Part shown: positions 5,036 through 13,626 of the stretch, piece by piece | Position numbering within the stretch: the first letter of the stretch is position 1 | Layout of the letters: each line of letters opens with the position of its first letter | DNA from: Eutrophobius sp051275005 | GTDB taxonomy: Bacteria; Pseudomonadota; Gammaproteobacteria; Eutrophobiales; Eutrophobiaceae | DNA length: 14,029 bases | Assembly (NCBI GenBank): GCA_051275005.1 | Contig: JBNMOP010000071.1 | Span: 1 to 14,029, forward strand | Direction: 5' to 3' | Translations under genes and position numbers: made by a program | The notes under the pieces: generated by a model | What the model was told of the DNA's origin: nothing | The model's input: the letters and a program-made list of their open reading frames with translations, nothing else | The model's database searches: none

Positions 5036-6553
5036 ATGGACGTGGCAATTGTATACAGCCGGGCATTAGCCGGTATCGAATCTCCATTAGTAACTATCGA
5101 AGTTCATCTTTCCCGTGGTTTACCCGGACTATCCATAGTTGGATTACCTGAAGCCGCTGTAAAAGAAAGCAAAGATCGCGTTAGAAGTGCATTATTAAAT
5201 AACTACTATGAATTCCCATTACGCAGGATTATCGTTAACCTGGCGCCTGCTGATCTGCCCAAAGCCGGTGGCAGATATGACCTCCCCATCGCAATTGGAA
5301 TTTTGGCTGCTTCAGGGCAGTTACCATGTAACCAATTAGATCATTATGAGTTCGTTGGAGAATTAGCGCTAACGGGTGAATTACGCCAGGTGCAAGGTTG
5401 TCTACCGATGGCAAACGCCACCAAGAAAGCTGGTCGAAAAATTATCCTTCCTGAAAATAATGCAAATGAGGCATCTTTCATTACAGACTTACCTATTTAT
5501 GCAGCGACGCATCTCAATGAGGTTTGCAGTCATCTAACCGGTAAAACACCCCTGTTACTCTACCGACAAGATCGCATCTCTCCATTAAAAGTATTTCCCG
5601 ATTTAAAAGAAGTGCAGGCACATCATCTGGCAAAACGTGCCCTGGAGATTGCCGCCAGCGGAGGTCATAACCTGCTAATGATGGGCCCTCCTGGTAGTGG
5701 AAAAACCATGTTGGCAGAACGCTTACCAGGAATCCTTCCACCAATTAATGAAAAACAGGCACTGGAAATTGCAGCGATAAATTCTATTTCGAACCAGGGA
5801 TTTAAACTTAAATCCTGGGGTATACGACCATTTCGTTCACCTCATCATACAGCATCCGCAATCGCCATGGTGGGTGGCGGGAGTATACCTCGCCCTGGTG
5901 AGATATCTCTTGCACATAATGGCGTACTCTTCCTGGACGAGTTACCCGAGTATGGCCGTAATGTCCTCGAGGTACTCAGAGAGCCACTTGAATCCGGTGT
6001 TATTACAATTTCTAGAGCCGCAAATCAGATTGAATTTCCGGCAAGATTTCAATTAATCGCAGCAATGAATCCATGCCCGTGCGGATATTTTGGCGATCCA
6101 GGCAATAATTGTTACTGTAGTCCAGAGCTTATCCGGCGCTATCTTCGTCGTTTATCAGGTCCATTGCTGGATCGTATAGATATACATATAGAAGTCCCAA
6201 ATCTGACCCGTGAAATACTCTTCAGAAAAGAAAATTCTGAATCAGGATCCAGCGATAATGTTAGAAAACGAGTGATGATTGCTTACAATTTACAAATTAC
6301 AAGGGCAGGAAAAATAAATAGTCTTCTCACAAATGCAGAGGTAGATGAATTTTGTGTAATCAATAATGAACACAAACTATTACTGGATGATGCCATAAAT
6401 AAGTTCAACCTTTCCACCAGATCATTAAATCGAATTCTCAAGCTTGCAAGAACCATTGCAGATCTTGACCAGTCTGATGCAATCAACACCCAACACATCA
6501 TTGAAGCCATTAGCTACCGTAGGCTGGAAAGATTAAATCAGCATTTGATCTAA
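5036..6553 (+). CDS. comM: YifB/ComM Mg-chelatase-like AAA+ ATPase
   Basis: This is a hexameric AAA+ helicase. In Vibrio and related bacteria, ComM promotes branch migration when incoming DNA is integrated during natural transformation. It is 505 residues from the chosen ATG. The N-terminal Lon-like domain covers about 1-175 (SRGLPGLSIVGLP, NLAPADLPKAGGRYDLPIA). Walker A GPPGSGKT is at 217-224, PFRSPHHTAS at 265-274 and Walker B VLFLDE at 297-302. A Cys cluster C347/C349/C359/C361 (CPCG...CYCSP) is probably zinc-binding. The C-terminal Mg-chelatase domain ends NRILKLARTIADL...RRL. A GTG six bases upstream would add two residues. I prefer ATG 5036 because AAAGGA lies 8 nt before it and because the protein then starts like E. 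coli YifB. Competence itself cannot be concluded from this gene alone, since it is widespread. Confidence 0.97.
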   Translation: MDVAIVYSRALAGIESPLVTIEVHLSRGLPGLSIVGLPEAAVKESKDRVRSALLNNYYEFPLRRIIVNLAPADLPKAGGRYDLPIAIGILAASGQLPCNQLDHYEFVGELALTGELRQVQGCLPMANATKKAGRKIILPENNANEASFITDLPIYAATHLNEVCSHLTGKTPLLLYRQDRISPLKVFPDLKEVQAHHLAKRALEIAASGGHNLLMMGPPGSGKTMLAERLPGILPPINEKQALEIAAINSISNQGFKLKSWGIRPFRSPHHTASAIAMVGGGSIPRPGEISLAHNGVLFLDELPEYGRNVLEVLREPLESGVITISRAANQIEFPARFQLIAAMNPCPCGYFGDPGNNCYCSPELIRRYLRRLSGPLLDRIDIHIEVPNLTREILFRKENSESGSSDNVRKRVMIAYNLQITRAGKINSLLTNAEVDEFCVINNEHKLLLDDAINKFNLSTRSLNRILKLARTIADLDQSDAINTQHIIEAISYRRLERLNQHLI

Positions 6554-6574
6554 CTTGCATCATTTTTTGCGATC

Positions 6575-6973
6575 ATGTCAAATAGATGTATGAATGAAAT
6601 TACCGCTGAAGAAATTATTATTTCTGTTGAAACATCATATATAGATGTGCAATCCATACCTGATCAAAATAGATTTGTATTTGCCTATACAATTACAATT
6701 AAAAATTCAGGTAAAATTGCAGTTAAATTATTAAGCCGATACTGGCTGATTACTGATGCAAACAATAAAATCCAGGAAGTCCGTGGAGAAGGCGTCATCG
6801 GCTTACAACCAAATATCCGACCAGAGCAATCATTTAGGTATACCAGCGGTGCAATTTTAGAAACACCAATTGGCTGCATGCAGGGTAGTTATCACATGAT
6901 CGCTGAGGATGACACCAAGCTTGACACAAATATTCCAGTATTCAGATTATCCTCTCACATAACTATGCATTAA
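6575..6973 (+). CDS. apaG: ApaG/CorD protein
   Basis: ApaG is a single fibronectin-III-like beta-sandwich domain whose biochemical role is unsettled; in Salmonella it affects cobalt and magnesium efflux (CorD). Hallmarks are FAYTITIKNSG, LLSRYWLITD, GEGVIGLQP (the glycine-rich loop) and YTSGAILETPIGCMQGSY, ending in PVFRL. It is 132 residues from ATG 6575. An internal ATG at 6590 would give 127 residues, nearer the usual 125, and neither start has a clear ribosome site. Only 3 nt separate it from apaH, the conserved apaG-apaH pair. It begins 21 nt after comM. Confidence 0.95.
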   Translation: MSNRCMNEITAEEIIISVETSYIDVQSIPDQNRFVFAYTITIKNSGKIAVKLLSRYWLITDANNKIQEVRGEGVIGLQPNIRPEQSFRYTSGAILETPIGCMQGSYHMIAEDDTKLDTNIPVFRLSSHITMH

Positions 6974-6976
6974 CTT

Positions 6977-7804
6977 ATGTCGACATATGCAATCGGGGAT
7001 GTTCAGGGATGTTTTCAGGAATTGCAGGACTTACTGGACAAAATAAACTTTGATGAAACCAATGACCAACTGTGGTTTACGGGTGATTTAGTAAACCGTG
7101 GACCCGATTCACTTGCAACATTGAGATTTGTAAAACAGCTGAATGCTATTTCAGTTTTGGGTAATCATGAATGTCACTTACTTGCCATCGCCGCAGGTAT
7201 CGTCCAACCTGGAAAAAAAGATACGCTAACAACAATATTATCAGCGAATGATCGCGATGAGCTAATACAATGGATAAGCCAGTTTCCTTTACTCCATTAT
7301 GAAAAAGATTCTGGATTTGCCATGATACATGCGGGCCTTCCTCCCCAGTGGGACATAATCGAGGCCAGAGCGCTGGCAGCTGAAGTTGAAGAAGTTTTAC
7401 AGTCTGACACATCATACGAATTTTTAAAAAATATGTATGGCAATGAACCCCAGCAATGGGATGATGATTTATCAGGTTGGGACCGATTGAGAGTCATAGT
7501 AAACCTATTAACCCGAATGCGTTATTGTAATGTTGATGGCCGCATGAACTTCAAGGACAAAGGGAAACCCGGGTCTCAATCAAAAAAATTTCAACCCTGG
7601 TTTGAATTAAATAATCGCAAATCAGCCGTAAATAAAATAATTTTTGGGCACTGGGCATCTTTACATAATGGAAATCCTGGTAATTTTAAACATCTTAACG
7701 TTTATCCTCTTGATACGGGTTGTGTCTGGGGTAGAAAATTAACAGCCATGCGATTGGAAGATAGTTGTTTTTTTAATGTCCCTTCACGACAAAAAAATTT
7801 ATAG
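6977..7804 (+). CDS. apaH: Bis(5'-nucleosyl)-tetraphosphatase, symmetrical
   Basis: ApaH hydrolyses diadenosine tetraphosphate to two ADP and thereby controls Ap4A alarmone and 5' NpN RNA caps. It is 275 residues, normal length. Metallophosphatase motifs are GDVQG (7-11), GDLVNRGP at about 36-43, and GNHE at about 62-65. Later come HAGLPPQWD, MYGNEPQQWD, TRMRYC, FGHWASL and LDTGCVWG. The usual His of GDxHG is Gln and the usual Asp of GNHD is Glu. The Gln form is common in ApaH of Pseudomonas type, so activity is expected. It starts 3 nt after apaG, suggesting translational coupling. The next gene begins 61 nt downstream, and I see no clear terminator between them. Confidence 0.97.
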   Translation: MSTYAIGDVQGCFQELQDLLDKINFDETNDQLWFTGDLVNRGPDSLATLRFVKQLNAISVLGNHECHLLAIAAGIVQPGKKDTLTTILSANDRDELIQWISQFPLLHYEKDSGFAMIHAGLPPQWDIIEARALAAEVEEVLQSDTSYEFLKNMYGNEPQQWDDDLSGWDRLRVIVNLLTRMRYCNVDGRMNFKDKGKPGSQSKKFQPWFELNNRKSAVNKIIFGHWASLHNGNPGNFKHLNVYPLDTGCVWGRKLTAMRLEDSCFFNVPSRQKNL

Positions 7805-7865
7805 TCAAAACAAAAATTTGAAATAATTACAAGTTTATATTGAAATCAGTTGCCTGAAAAAAAAT

Positions 7866-8483
7866 ATGATTACTAATTTATATATCAGATATCTTTATAT
7901 CTGTATCGTTATTATCGGAATAGTCTCCTGCGACAGTACACCAGAACTACCCAGGCTAGGTAAAAATGCCGTCATCCTCACATTTGGGGACAGTTTGACC
8001 CGCGGTAAAGGTACGAATGATGACGAAAGCTATCCCGCAATACTAGAACAATTAACTGGTCGCAAGGTCATCAATGCAGGTATTTCTGGCGAATTATCAG
8101 ATGAAGGATTAAAAAGATTCCCTGAGGAAATCGAAAAATACTCACCTGACATAATCATACTTTGCCATGGTGGTAACGATATTTTACAGAAAAAAGATCT
8201 TGGTCAAATGGCTAATAACGTGCGTGCAATGATACAAATTGCGACTGACAAAGGTTTACCTGTCATCCTGCTTGGGGTTCCACGACCTGGTCTGTTTCTT
8301 TCTTCAGCGAAGGAATATATTGAAATTGCTGAATCTACCAATGTATTTTTTATTGAAAACCTTATAGCAGAGGTACTGGGCGATAATAAATTGAAATCGG
8401 ACATGGCGCATCCCAACGGAGATGGCTATCGAAAAATTGCTGAAACAATAAATACAACTTTAAAGAACTTAAAGGCAATTTAA
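7866..8483 (+). CDS. TesA-like SGNH/GDSL esterase, probable lipoprotein
   Basis: This is a small SGNH-fold hydrolase (205 residues) resembling TesA-type arylesterases/lysophospholipases. Block I TFGDSLTRGKG gives nucleophile S43, NAGISGE (70-76) gives the oxyanion Gly, and GGND (102-105) gives the Asn. The SDMAHPNGDGY block gives D179 and H182, so the catalytic set is complete. The N-terminus is a hydrophobic segment ending in IVSC (19-22), a good lipobox. The enzyme would therefore be lipid-anchored rather than free in the periplasm as TesA is. The residue after Cys is Asp, the inner-membrane retention (Lol avoidance) signal in enterobacteria. The substrate is unknown. marC starts 1 nt after its stop, so the two are co-transcribed. 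Confidence 0.88.
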   Translation: MITNLYIRYLYICIVIIGIVSCDSTPELPRLGKNAVILTFGDSLTRGKGTNDDESYPAILEQLTGRKVINAGISGELSDEGLKRFPEEIEKYSPDIIILCHGGNDILQKKDLGQMANNVRAMIQIATDKGLPVILLGVPRPGLFLSSAKEYIEIAESTNVFFIENLIAEVLGDNKLKSDMAHPNGDGYRKIAETINTTLKNLKAI

Positions 8484-8484
8484 C

Positions 8485-9117
8485 ATGGTTGAAACCGCAA
8501 TCGTTGCCTTAACCACCTTTTTTGCAACTATCGCACCACTTGAAGTGGCTGTTATGTTCGCCGCGCTAACGCCCACTGCCAGCCTTCATTTTAAACGCAC
8601 TATGGCTATCAGAAGCATCTTAATCAGCGGAACTATACTTATATTATTTGCGCTTTTTGGAGAATTTGTTCTAAATGCTCTTGGAATTTCTCTCGCAGCT
8701 CTAAAAGTAGCTGGTGGAATTCTGCTATTACTTATCAGCATAGATATGGTATTTGCCAGACCCTCAGGCGGAACATCTACAACAAAGGAAGAAGTTGAGG
8801 AAGCGATAACCAGTCATGACATCTCTGTTTTTCCACTTGCAACGCCATTGATTGCAGGGCCTGGTGCAATAGGTGCGTCTATCTTGTTAATGGCAAATTC
8901 CAAGGATGATCTTATAAACGAAATTATTGTAATTATTTCCTTATTAACTGTACTAGCCTTTACATTTGTATTATTAATTCTGGCGACACGGATTCAACAA
9001 GTGATCAAAGTAACTGGCATGAATGTTATCAGTAGAGTTTTTGGCGTCTTACTAACTGCGTTGGCAGTACAGTTTATAATTGACGGAATAGGTCAAAGTG
9101 GACTATTAAAGAATTAA
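8485..9117 (+). CDS. MarC family (UPF0056) integral membrane protein
   Basis: This is an inner-membrane protein of 210 residues with about six transmembrane helices. The family is named for E. coli MarC, once linked to antibiotic resistance and now of unknown function. Recognisable features are the first helix with TFFATIAPLEVAVMF, the central KVAGGILLLLISIDMVFA, and the conserved FPLATPLIAGPGAI segment (about 116-129) that starts the second repeat. A soluble loop rich in Glu/Thr/Ser (about 93-113) joins the two halves. Its ATG follows the hydrolase stop by one base. It is convergent with folA, with only 10 nt between the stops and no clear shared terminator. Confidence 0.93.
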   Translation: MVETAIVALTTFFATIAPLEVAVMFAALTPTASLHFKRTMAIRSILISGTILILFALFGEFVLNALGISLAALKVAGGILLLLISIDMVFARPSGGTSTTKEEVEEAITSHDISVFPLATPLIAGPGAIGASILLMANSKDDLINEIIVIISLLTVLAFTFVLLILATRIQQVIKVTGMNVISRVFGVLLTALAVQFIIDGIGQSGLLKN

Positions 9118-9127
9118 TACCTTTATA

Positions 9128-9628
9128 TTACCAGTATAATTTATGTTGTTTCCCGAGCATTAGAAAACTGAACGCGAATTCATTTTTTTCATCCGCATTA
9201 AACTCAACCCGTTCAACCACATCCCACTCTGACCGATCAAATACTGGAAAAAAAACATCCCCCATGACGTCTGCATGCACTTCAGTCAGGTAGATACAAG
9301 TAACCTTGTCTAGTGCTAAGGCATAGATATCGCGTCCACCTATTACTATTACTTCATCATTATGATTACAAAGTGACAACGCCTCATCAAGGTTGTGGCA
9401 TACATGACATCCCTCTGCCTCATAATTTTTATTGCGAGTAATAATAATATTTCTTCTACCGGGCAAAGGTTTGCTGATGGACTCGTGGGTTTTTCTTCCC
9501 ATTATTATGGGTTTTCCCATAGTAATTCGTTTAAAATTTTGCAAGTCGGTGGACAAATGCCAGGGTAGATCACTATCCCTGCCGATTACGCCTTTCTGGT
9601 CCATAGCAACAATGATAGAAATTTTCAT
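9128..9628 (-). CDS. folA: Dihydrofolate reductase
   Basis: This enzyme reduces dihydrofolate to tetrahydrofolate with NADPH and is the target of trimethoprim. It is 166 residues, a normal chromosomal type. Motifs are the start IIVAMDQKGVIG (5-16), DLPWHLSTDLQNFK with the active-site acid D28, IIMGRKTHESI, RRNIIITRN, the NADPH site VIGGRDIYALAL, and FFPVFD near the end. It is the last gene of lgt-thyA-folA, 17 nt behind thyA, so it regenerates the folate oxidised by ThyA. Nothing suggests an acquired dfr cassette. Confidence 0.97.
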   Translation of the reverse strand: MKISIIVAMDQKGVIGRDSDLPWHLSTDLQNFKRITMGKPIIMGRKTHESISKPLPGRRNIIITRNKNYEAEGCHVCHNLDEALSLCNHNDEVIVIGGRDIYALALDKVTCIYLTEVHADVMGDVFFPVFDRSEWDVVERVEFNADEKNEFAFSFLMLGKQHKLYW

Positions 9629-9645
9629 TCGTTATTTTTTAAAAT

Positions 9646-10440
9646 TTAGACTGATACTGCCGCAGCAATATGAGGATGAGCCTGATAATTTTGCAGCTCA
9701 AAATCTTCATATTTATAATCAAAAATAGAATTTACAGTATCACTTATCTTCATTTCAGGTAGTCGATACGGTTGTCTTTGTAATTGAATATCAGCTTGCT
9801 CGAGGTGGTTGCTATATAGATGCGCATCACCGAAGGTATGAATAAACTCGCCATATTGTAATCCGGTTACCCTTGCAATCATCATGGTTAGTAATGCATA
9901 CGAGGCAATATTAAACGGTACTCCCAAGAATATATCGGCACTACGTTGATATAATTGACAGGAAAGTTTTCCATCGACAACATAAAACTGAAAAAATGCA
10001 TGACATGGTGCCAGGGCCATGTTGTCAATCTCTCCGACATTCCATGCACTAACAATTAACCGACGCGAATCAGGTGAAATTTTTATTTGCTCAATGACAT
10101 CACTAATCTGATCAATGGTTTTTCCATCCTGTCTCACCCAGGATCGCCATTGTGCTCCATAAACGCGTCCCAAATCACCACTTTCATCCGCCCATTCATC
10201 CCAAATCCTGACACCATGCTCATTTAAATATTGTATATTTGTATTACCCTGCAACATCCATAATAGTTCATAGATGATTGATTTAAGATGTGCTTTTTTT
10301 GTCGTAATGAGTGGAAATCCATCATTCAGATCAAAGCGCATCTGATAACCAAAAACACTGAGGGTCCCTGTTCCAGTTCTATCAGACTTCTTAGCACCGT
10401 GGTCACGGACATAACGCATAAGTTCGAGATATTGTTTCAT
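9646..10440 (-). CDS. thyA: Thymidylate synthase
   Basis: ThyA methylates dUMP to dTMP using methylene-tetrahydrofolate and yields dihydrofolate. It is 264 residues and aligns without gaps to E. coli ThyA over the first two thirds. DRTGTGTLSVFG (20-31) carries the phosphate-binding Arg, and the catalytic Cys is C146 in ALAPCHAFFQF. RSADIFLGVPFNIASYALL follows, and HLYSNHLEQ binds the nucleotide. It ends AAAVSV, with a C-terminal hydrophobic residue as in active enzymes. It starts 7 nt after lgt and lies 17 nt before folA, consistent with one operon. Confidence 0.98.
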   Translation of the reverse strand: MKQYLELMRYVRDHGAKKSDRTGTGTLSVFGYQMRFDLNDGFPLITTKKAHLKSIIYELLWMLQGNTNIQYLNEHGVRIWDEWADESGDLGRVYGAQWRSWVRQDGKTIDQISDVIEQIKISPDSRRLIVSAWNVGEIDNMALAPCHAFFQFYVVDGKLSCQLYQRSADIFLGVPFNIASYALLTMMIARVTGLQYGEFIHTFGDAHLYSNHLEQADIQLQRQPYRLPEMKISDTVNSIFDYKYEDFELQNYQAHPHIAAAVSV

Positions 10441-10447
10441 TAATCAG

Positions 10448-11248
10448 TTACTCGTTGCTCGTTCCTTGTCGCGTGTATGCAAGAAATAATAAAATTATAC
10501 CAACAATTATCATGGGTGTGGACAACACCTGTCCCATAGTTAACCAATCACCAACAAGATATCCGATGTGTGCATCGGGTTCTCGGAAAAATTCCACAGC
10601 AAATCTAAATACACCGTACAAAAGCATAAATAATCCTGAAATGGCCATGCGTGGCCGAGCACTGGATGAAAACCACCACATTATGATAAACAGCAGCAAA
10701 CCTTCAAGTATTGCTTCATATAATTGTGATGGGTGACGAGGAATATTTCCAGCACTCATGGCCGGAAAAATCATGGCCCAGGATACATCAGTTGGCGCAC
10801 CCCATAATTCACCATTAACAAAATTGCCAATACGTCCGAATCCCAAACCCACTGGTACGACGGGTATTAAGTAATCATATACATCAAATATTCGCTTTTT
10901 AAATTTTATGGCAAACAGACCTGTTGCAATCATTACACCAATAAATCCGCCATGGAATGACATGCCACCTTGCCATACCTTAAATATATCCACAGGGTGT
11001 GAAAGATAATATGGAAGGTTATAAAAAATAACTGACCCCAATCTTCCTCCTAAGATAACGCCAATAGCACCGTAAAAGATAAGATCTTCCACCAGTATAT
11101 TATCCCAGATTCCATTTGAGTTTTTTGCTCGGCGCCTTAATAACCACCATGCTAATCCTAGACCTGCCAGATAGGTCAAACCATACCAACGAATTTGCAC
11201 CAGGCCAAGGTCGAGGGCGATAGGATCTATTTGAGGATAAGTAATCAT
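10448..11248 (-). CDS. lgt: Prolipoprotein diacylglyceryl transferase
   Basis: Lgt is an inner-membrane enzyme that transfers diacylglycerol from phosphatidylglycerol to the lipobox Cys of preprolipoproteins, the first lipidation step. It is 266 residues with about seven membrane helices. Key residues line up with E. coli: Y22 in RWYGLTYLAG, H99 in MSFHGGFIG, R139, N142 and E147 in GRIGNFVNGELWG, RHPSQLYE (171-178), and R215/E219 in YGVFRFAVEFFREPD. It is the first gene of lgt-thyA-folA. No strong ribosome site is seen before the ATG at 11248. The lipoprotein-like hydrolase at 7866-8483 would be one of its substrates. Confidence 0.98.
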   Translation of the reverse strand: MITYPQIDPIALDLGLVQIRWYGLTYLAGLGLAWWLLRRRAKNSNGIWDNILVEDLIFYGAIGVILGGRLGSVIFYNLPYYLSHPVDIFKVWQGGMSFHGGFIGVMIATGLFAIKFKKRIFDVYDYLIPVVPVGLGFGRIGNFVNGELWGAPTDVSWAMIFPAMSAGNIPRHPSQLYEAILEGLLLFIIMWWFSSSARPRMAISGLFMLLYGVFRFAVEFFREPDAHIGYLVGDWLTMGQVLSTPMIIVGIILLFLAYTRQGTSNE

Positions 11249-11373
11249 TTTAGTGCCAGTTTAACATGGTATGTAACCAACAACTTAAGAATTGCTTAAG
11301 AAAATATTCCAATCAATGATCCAGGATAAGTTAAGCTGTATAGTCTGATTCCTATTTCAAAAACTACCAAGTT

Positions 11374-11442
11374 GCCACAAAGTTTATAAAGGACGCAGAG
11401 AAAATAATTATTTATCGCTGTATCCTCTGTAATTTCTGTCGC
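11374..11442. repeat. Degenerate 69-bp inverted repeat in the lgt / DUF255 gap
   Basis: The left arm (11374-11405, GCCACAAAG...GGACGCAGAG) pairs imperfectly with the right arm (11410-11442, ...CCTCTGTAATTTCTGTCGC) around the loop AATT. Roughly two thirds of positions are complementary, and several mismatches are G-U compatible. The CACAGAG/CTCTGTG-like wording recalls dispersed intergenic palindromes seen in many proteobacteria (from memory, not searched). It ends 15 nt before the DUF255 start codon, so the transcript may fold over its translation start. Confidence 0.5.
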
Positions 11443-11457
11443 TAAATAAAACAAATA

Positions 11458-13524
11458 ATGAATAAACAAGATAAAGCCAACTCCTTAATAGACGAGACCA
11501 GTCCTTACCTGCAACAACACGCCTATAATCCTGTGCACTGGTATCCATGGTCTGAGCAAGCATTAAAACTAGCCAAAGATAATGACAAACCGATCCTGTT
11601 ATCAATTGGCTATTCAGCATGTCACTGGTGTCACGTCATGGCCCATGAATCATTTGAAGACGATGACACCGCAGAGGTTATGAATAAATATTTCATAAAT
11701 ATTAAAGTCGACAGGGAAGAACGGCCTGATCTCGATAAAATATATCAAACTGCTCAACAATTACTTACCCAACGGTCAGGAGGTTGGCCATTGACCATGA
11801 TTCTAAATCCGAATGATCATGTTCCATTTTACGGTGGAACCTACTTTCCTCCTGAGGCTCAACATGGTCTGCCTGGATTTAAAGACCTACTGCTCCGTGT
11901 AAATGAGTTCTATCAAAATGATAAAGCAGCGATAAACAAACAAAATATTGCGGTAAAAGATGCGCTAAATAAAATTCAACAGACATCAAACATTCTACCA
12001 GAGAGCATTGATTCATCTCCTGTTTCTCAAGGCATACAGGAAATGATGAAATATTTTGACCCTACTAATGGTGGCTTTGGTGGTGCACCAAAATTTCCTC
12101 AGACTCCCAGTATTGAATTTTTGATGAGTGCGAAATCTCATGTATCAGCAGAGCTTGCGAAATCAGCCACTGACAATATGGAACTGACATTGACCAGGAT
12201 GGGACAAGGCGGAATATATGATCACCTGGGAGGTGGCTTTTGCCGATATACAGTGGATGAATTTTGGCTAATTCCACATTTTGAAAAAATGTTATATGAC
12301 AATGGCCCGCTTTTGTTCAATTATTCCCAGGCTTGGAAACTAACAGATCATGTGTTTTATAAACAAATCGCCAGTGATACTGCCAATTGGATCATCCGTG
12401 ATATGCAATCTCCCGAAGGTGGATATTATTCTTCACTCGATGCAGATTCTGAAGGAGAAGAAGGAAAGTTTTATGTATGGACCCAAGAGGAAGTTAAACA
12501 ACTCCTGGATGAACAAGAATTTATTCTGTTTGCTGAATTCTATGGTTTAAACAAAACTGCTAATTTTGAAGGACAATGGCATTTACATATAGCATCGACA
12601 TTTGATGAATTAATAAAAGTTAGTGATCATAGTCATCAACAAATAATGCAATCATTAACCTCTGCTAAAAAGAAATTATTAGATACCAGAAATCTTCGCG
12701 TCTGGCCTGGACGTGATGAAAAAATACTGACGTCATGGAATGCGCTCGCCATTAAGGGTATGGCGATGGCGTCTTTAAGACTGGACGATAATGCATTCAT
12801 TGAATCCGCTAACCGTTCCCTTACCTTTATCCATGAAACAATGTGGAATCAAAACAGATTGTGTGCCAGTTATAAGGATGGAAAAAGCCACCTCAATGCA
12901 TACCTTGATGATTATGCCTATTTAATCGATGCAATATTAACGGTCTTGTCAGTTAAGTGGGACACAAAATGGATGAATTTTGCATTAGAGCTTGCAACAG
13001 TACTTATGCAGCAGTTTTATGATAAGGAAAATGGTGGTTTTTATTTTACTTCCCATGATCACGAGGCATTATTACAGCGACGACGCGATTTCATGGATGA
13101 TGCTACTCCCGCAGGAAACGGCATCGCAGCACGTGTACTATTACAACTCTCACACCTTACCGGTCAGCAAAATTATCGGGACGCCGCAGAAAAAACCTTT
13201 ATGTCTGCATGGCACTTAATAGAAAAAATTCCCCATGCCCATGCCAGCCTACTACAAGCTATTAGTGATTATAATTTCCCTCCACGACAAGTGATACTTC
13301 GAGGTAAAATGGAGGAGGTTTCCAGGTGGAAAAAAGAATGCTATGCAGCAATGACTGACATACATACTTGTATATACGCAATTCCTGATAATGAAAAAGT
13401 ATTACCGGGTCTACTCGCAGAACGCAAACCTCAAAAAACTTCAGTTGCATACATTTGTGAAGGTTTTGTGTGCAAGGAACCAATAACAAATCTCAATCAG
13501 TTGATCTCCGACTTGAAGAAATAA
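11458..13524 (+). CDS. DUF255 thioredoxin-domain protein (YyaL/SPATA20 family)
   Basis: This is a 688-residue cytosolic protein of unconfirmed biochemical role. The N-terminal DUF255 thioredoxin-like domain (about 5-165) shows SPYLQQHAYNPVHWYPW (15-31), the Cys pair in SACHWCHVMAHESF (C55, C58), NIKVDREERPDLDKIY and SGGWPLTMILNP. The remaining two thirds form an (alpha/alpha)6-barrel-like glycosidase-fold region, with GGFGGAPKFPQ, GGIYDHLGGGFCRYTVDEFWLIPHFEKMLYDNG, YYSSLDADSEGEEGKFYVWT, WPGRDEKILTSWNALAIKGMA and LDDYAYLIDA. Length and domain order match the family. No signal peptide is present and no clear Shine-Dalgarno precedes the ATG. It stands alone between lgt (divergent) and the PEP carboxykinase gene (same direction, 163 nt on). 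Possible roles are redox-linked or sugar-related; the sequence does not decide. Confidence 0.93.
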   Translation: MNKQDKANSLIDETSPYLQQHAYNPVHWYPWSEQALKLAKDNDKPILLSIGYSACHWCHVMAHESFEDDDTAEVMNKYFINIKVDREERPDLDKIYQTAQQLLTQRSGGWPLTMILNPNDHVPFYGGTYFPPEAQHGLPGFKDLLLRVNEFYQNDKAAINKQNIAVKDALNKIQQTSNILPESIDSSPVSQGIQEMMKYFDPTNGGFGGAPKFPQTPSIEFLMSAKSHVSAELAKSATDNMELTLTRMGQGGIYDHLGGGFCRYTVDEFWLIPHFEKMLYDNGPLLFNYSQAWKLTDHVFYKQIASDTANWIIRDMQSPEGGYYSSLDADSEGEEGKFYVWTQEEVKQLLDEQEFILFAEFYGLNKTANFEGQWHLHIASTFDELIKVSDHSHQQIMQSLTSAKKKLLDTRNLRVWPGRDEKILTSWNALAIKGMAMASLRLDDNAFIESANRSLTFIHETMWNQNRLCASYKDGKSHLNAYLDDYAYLIDAILTVLSVKWDTKWMNFALELATVLMQQFYDKENGGFYFTSHDHEALLQRRRDFMDDATPAGNGIAARVLLQLSHLTGQQNYRDAAEKTFMSAWHLIEKIPHAHASLLQAISDYNFPPRQVILRGKMEEVSRWKKECYAAMTDIHTCIYAIPDNEKVLPGLLAERKPQKTSVAYICEGFVCKEPITNLNQLISDLKK

Positions 13525-13541
13525 GCAATTAAATGACATAA

Positions 13542-13560
13542 TGCTGTCTTTTCTACAGCA
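13542..13560 (+). terminator. Possible weak terminator after the DUF255 gene
   Basis: TGCTGT and ACAGCA form a 6-bp stem with a 7-nt loop, 17 nt after the stop codon. The T-run (13570-13576) begins 9 nt later instead of directly at the stem, so termination would be inefficient at best. Confidence 0.3.
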
Positions 13561-13626
13561 GGAATCTAATTTTTTTGGCTTCATATATATTAATCACATC
13601 AGATATCCGACTAATTACTTGCAAGC

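Noticed and set aside
6977..7804. ApaH with Gln in GDVQG and Glu in GNHE as an inactive enzyme
   Set aside because: The Gln form is usual in ApaH of Pseudomonas type and Glu is tolerated at the GNH[DE] position; all other motifs are intact.
9118..9127. Shared bidirectional terminator between marC and folA
   Set aside because: Only 10 nt separate the two stops, and the surrounding bases form no stable stem with flanking T-runs.
11284..11300. Two CTTAAG hexamers 5 nt apart upstream of lgt as an operator
   Set aside because: The hexamer is itself palindromic and AT-rich, and no third copy or clear promoter is associated. It is too likely by chance.
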